Shown: piece by piece, positions 61,501 to 64,000 of the stretch
Numbering within the stretch: the first letter of the stretch is position 1
Layout of the letters: every line of letters starts with the position of its first letter
Source: Procambarus clarkii
Taxonomy: Eukaryota; Arthropoda; Malacostraca; Decapoda; Cambaridae
Direction of reading: 5' to 3'
DNA: 64,000 nucleotides
NCBI RefSeq assembly: GCF_040958095.1
Contig: NC_091152.1
Coordinates: 21,856,906 to 21,920,905, forward strand
The notes under the pieces: model-generated
What the model was told of the DNA's origin: nothing
What the model saw: only the letters and a program-made list of their open reading frames with translations
Databases searched by the model: none
Position numbers and translations under genes: made by a program

Positions 61501-63189
61501 CAGTGTTGGCCTGGTGACCAGGTCCAGTGTTGGCCTGGTGGCCAGGTCCAGTGGTGGCCTGGTGACCAGGTCCAGTGTTGGCCTGGTGACCAGGTCCAAT
61601 GTTGGCCTGGTGACCAGGTCCAGTGTTGGCCTGGTGACCAGGTCCAGTGTTGGCCTGGTGACCAGGTCCAGTGTTGGCCCTGGTGACCAGGTCCAGTGTT
61701 GGCCTGGTGACCAGGTCCAGTGTTGGCCTGGTGACCAGGTCCAGTGTTGGCCTGGTGGCCAGGTCCAGTGTTGGCCTGGTGACCAGGTCCAGTGTTGGCC
61801 TGGTGACCAGGTCCAGTGTTGGCCTGGTGACCTGGTCCAGTGTTGGCCTGGTGGCCAGGTCCAGTGTTGGCCTGGTGGCCAGGTCCAGTGTTGGCCAGGT
61901 GGCCAGGTCCAGTGTTGGCCTGGTGACCAGGTCCAGTGTTGGCCAGGTGGCCAGGTCCAGTGTTGGCCTGGTGACCAGGTCCAGTGTTGGCCTGGTGGCC
62001 AGGTCCAGTGTTGGCCAGGTGGCCAGGTCCAGTGTTGGCCTGGTGACCAGGTCCAGTGTTGGCCTGGTGACCAGGTCCAGTGTTGGCCTGGTGACCAGGT
62101 CCAGTGCTGGCCCTGGTGACCAGGTCCAGTGTTGGCCTGGTGACCAGGTCCAGTGTTGGCCTGGTGACCAGGTCCAGTGTTGGCCTGGTGACCAGGTCCA
62201 GTGTTGGCCTGGTGACCAGGTCCAGTGTTGGCCTGGTGACCAGGTCCAGTGTTGGCCTGGTGACCAGGTCCAGTGTTGGCCTGGTGACCAGGTCCAGTGT
62301 TGGCCTGGTGACCAGGTCCAGTGTTGGCCTGGTGACCAGGTCCAGTGTTGGCCTGGTGACCAGGTCCAGTGTTGGCCTGGTGACCAGGTCCAGTGTTGGC
62401 CTGGTGACCAGGTCCAGTGTTGGCCTGGTGACCAGGTCCAGTGTTGGCCTGGTGACCAGGTCCAGTGTTGGCCTGGTGACCAGGTCCAGTGTTGGCCTGG
62501 TGACCAGGTCCAATGTTGGCCTGGTGACCAGGTCCAGTGTTGGTCTGGTGACCAGGTCCAGTGTTGGCCTGGTGACCAGGTCCAGTGTTGGCCTGGTGAC
62601 CAGGTCCAGTGGTGGCCTGGTGACCAGGTCCAGTGTTGGCCTGGTGACCAGGTCCAGTGTTGGCCTGGTGGCCAGGTCCAGTGTTGGCCTGGTGACCAGG
62701 TCCAGTGTTGGCCTGGTGACCAGGTCCAGTGTTGGCCCTGGTGACCAGGTCCAGTGGTGGCCTGGTGACCAGGTCCAGTGTTGGCCTGGTGACCAGGTCC
62801 AATGTTGGCCTGGTGACCAGGTCCAGTGTTGGCCTGGTGACCAGGTCCAGTGTTGGCCTGGTGACCAGGTCCAGTGTTGGCCCTGGTGACCAGGTCCAGT
62901 GTTGGCCTGGTGACCAGGTCCAGTGTTGGCCTGGTGACCAGGTCCAGTGTTGGCCTGGTGACCAGGTCCAGTGTTGGCCTGGTGACCAGGTCCAGTGTTG
63001 GCCTGGTGACCAGGTCCAGTGTTGGCCTGGTGACCAGGTCCAGTGTTGGCCTGGTGACCAGGTCCAGTGTTGGCCTGGTGACCAGGTCCAGTGTTGGCCT
63101 GGTGACCAGGTCCAGTGTTGGCCTGGTGGCCAGGTCCAGTGGTGGCCTGGTGACCAGGTCCAGTGTTGGCCTGGTGACCAGGTCCAGTG
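58595..63189. repeat. 24 bp minisatellite, ~191 copies, with ~2 kb higher order
   Basis: Unit cctggtgaccaggtccagtg plus ttgg. Variants are ggtggcc for ggtgacc, ccaggtggcc, and 25 bp units with an extra c (ggccctgg). The unit with gtgctggccctgg recurs near 59050, 60110, 61047 and 62106, and ggccctgg units at 59409 and 61406, 59674 and 61671, i.e. 1997 bp apart. Frames of up to 1426 codons on the minus strand and several hundred on the plus strand come from 8-residue repeats with phase changes at the 25 bp units; they are not genes. Confidence 0.97.
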
Positions 63190-63484
63190 AATGAATAACT
63201 TAGTGAGTTTGTTATCATGTTATTCTGGTGTTTATATGTAATGTTCTAGGTGAACAAAATGGTTCTCTGAACGAACAACTGAAGAGTTTGTTTCGTAAGT
63301 CCTCACGGCACTTTCCGAACCTCCGTTATTGTTTATATTTTATATGTAGTGACACGAAATATCATTGAGGCGGTGTTCCGTCTTCCTGGAGACTGCAAAG
63401 AAAGCTTTATTTTATCTCCATTCATAAATAAAGTTTTTAATTCTTGGAGTTAACTTGGTAATGTTTTCTGCACGTGATGAAGTT
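63190..63484. other. Unique stretch between arrays
   Basis: AT-rich DNA with no recognisable feature. Confidence 0.5.
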
Positions 63485-64000
63485 TGTTTATGTCAAGTCT
63501 CTAGGTCTTTATGTCAAGTCTCTTGGTCTTTATGTCAAGTCTCTTGGTCTTTATGTCAAGTCTCTAGGTCTTTATGTCAAGTCTCTAGGTCTTTATGTCA
63601 GGTCTCTTGGTCTTTATGTCAAGTCTCTAGGTCTTTATGTCAAGTCTCTAGGTCTTTATGTCAAGTCTCTGGGTCTTTATGTCAAGTCTCTAGGTCTTTA
63701 TGTCAAGTCTCTGGGTCTTTATGTCAAGTCTCTTGGTCTTTATGTCAAGTCTCTAGGTCTTTATGTCAAGTCTCTAGGTCTTTATGTCAAGTCTCTGGGT
63801 CTTTATGTCAAGTCTCTAGGTCTTTATGTCAAGTCTCTAGGTCTTTATGTCAAGTCTCTAGGTCTTTATGTCAAGTCTCTGGGTCTTTATGTCAAGTCTC
63901 TAGGTCTTTATGTCAAGTCTCTGGGTCTTTATGTCAAGTCTCTAGGTCTTTATGTCAAGTCTCTAGGTCTTTATGTCAAGTCTCTAGGTCTTTATGTCAA
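63485..64000. repeat. 21 bp minisatellite, ~24 copies, runs off the end
   Basis: Unit tctttatgtcaagtctctag plus g. Variation is confined mainly to ctctagg, ctcttgg and ctctggg forms. The right edge is beyond the window. Confidence 0.96.

Noticed and set aside
58522-63218. Open frames of up to 1426 codons on the minus strand and several hundred on the plus strand
   Set aside because: They are 8-residue repeats of the 24 bp satellite, open on both strands at once and shifting phase at 25 bp units; no non-repeat domain or gene signal exists.

Overview
The window looks like accessory DNA from a decapod crustacean (crayfish, lobster or shrimp type). The evidence is: (TTAGG)n telomere-type motifs inside short inverted-repeat elements; tRNA-derived SINEs; Penelope-like, R2-like, Jockey-like and Ty3/gypsy retroelement pieces; very long minisatellites and (TA)n/(TC)n microsatellites. 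No host protein-coding gene, rRNA or functional tRNA gene could be supported. Roughly 40% of the window is tandem repeat and most of the rest is transposable element. The order-level assignment is an inference from repeat style, not from a marker gene. 

Layout. 1-5.1 kb: three minisatellites (34, 39 and 22 bp units). 5.1-7.3 kb: degenerate repeats with two SINEs sharing one body and an inverted pair of a second SINE. 7.3-8.2 kb: a TIR element carrying TTAGG hairpins inside (TA)n, then a Penelope-like 3' fragment. 8.2-8.8 kb: 29 bp array. 9.2-11.5 kb: a purine-rich tract and a pyrimidine-rich tract on either side of a ~97 bp-arm palindromic element. 11.5-17.6 kb: a very uniform 28 bp array (~218 copies). 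17.8-20.6 kb: truncated TIR element, unique DNA, one SINE. 20.6-23.2 kb: 20 bp array. 

23.6-37.4 kb: a Jockey-like LINE interrupted by a complete 11.3 kb Ty3/gypsy LTR retrotransposon (24869-36176) with 1.23 kb LTRs, a CCTA target duplication, a short Pro/Gln-rich gag with a CCHC knuckle, and a full protease-RT-RNase H-integrase pol. Gag and pol share one frame, separated by one UGA. 37.5-39.5 kb: four TIR/TTAGG elements in alternating orientation, separated by (TA)n. 39.5-40.6 kb: an inverted-repeat cluster of four class-II-tRNA-like SINE copies. 40.6-43.6 kb: small tandem repeats and a SINE-like piece. 43.6-50.1 kb: a minus-strand, apparently non-autonomous LTR element with a tRNA-Lys-type primer site, inserted into a 45 bp minisatellite; its two LTRs differ greatly in length (0.61 and 4.25 kb). 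50.1-58.6 kb: R2-type endonuclease-domain fragments, a second Penelope-like fragment, a ~830 bp (TC)n run joined to a 29 bp array, small minisatellites and a SINE. 58.6-63.2 kb: 24 bp array with ~2 kb higher-order structure. 63.5-64 kb: 21 bp array running off the end. 

The long open frames across the minisatellites are a by-product of their unit lengths and are not annotated as genes. I found no convincing new multi-gene system. The most unusual signals are the TTAGG-carrying TIR elements embedded in (TA)n, the perfect splice-donor motif repeated hundreds of times on the minus strand of two arrays, the single in-frame UGA between gag and pol in an otherwise intact-looking element, and the asymmetric LTR element.
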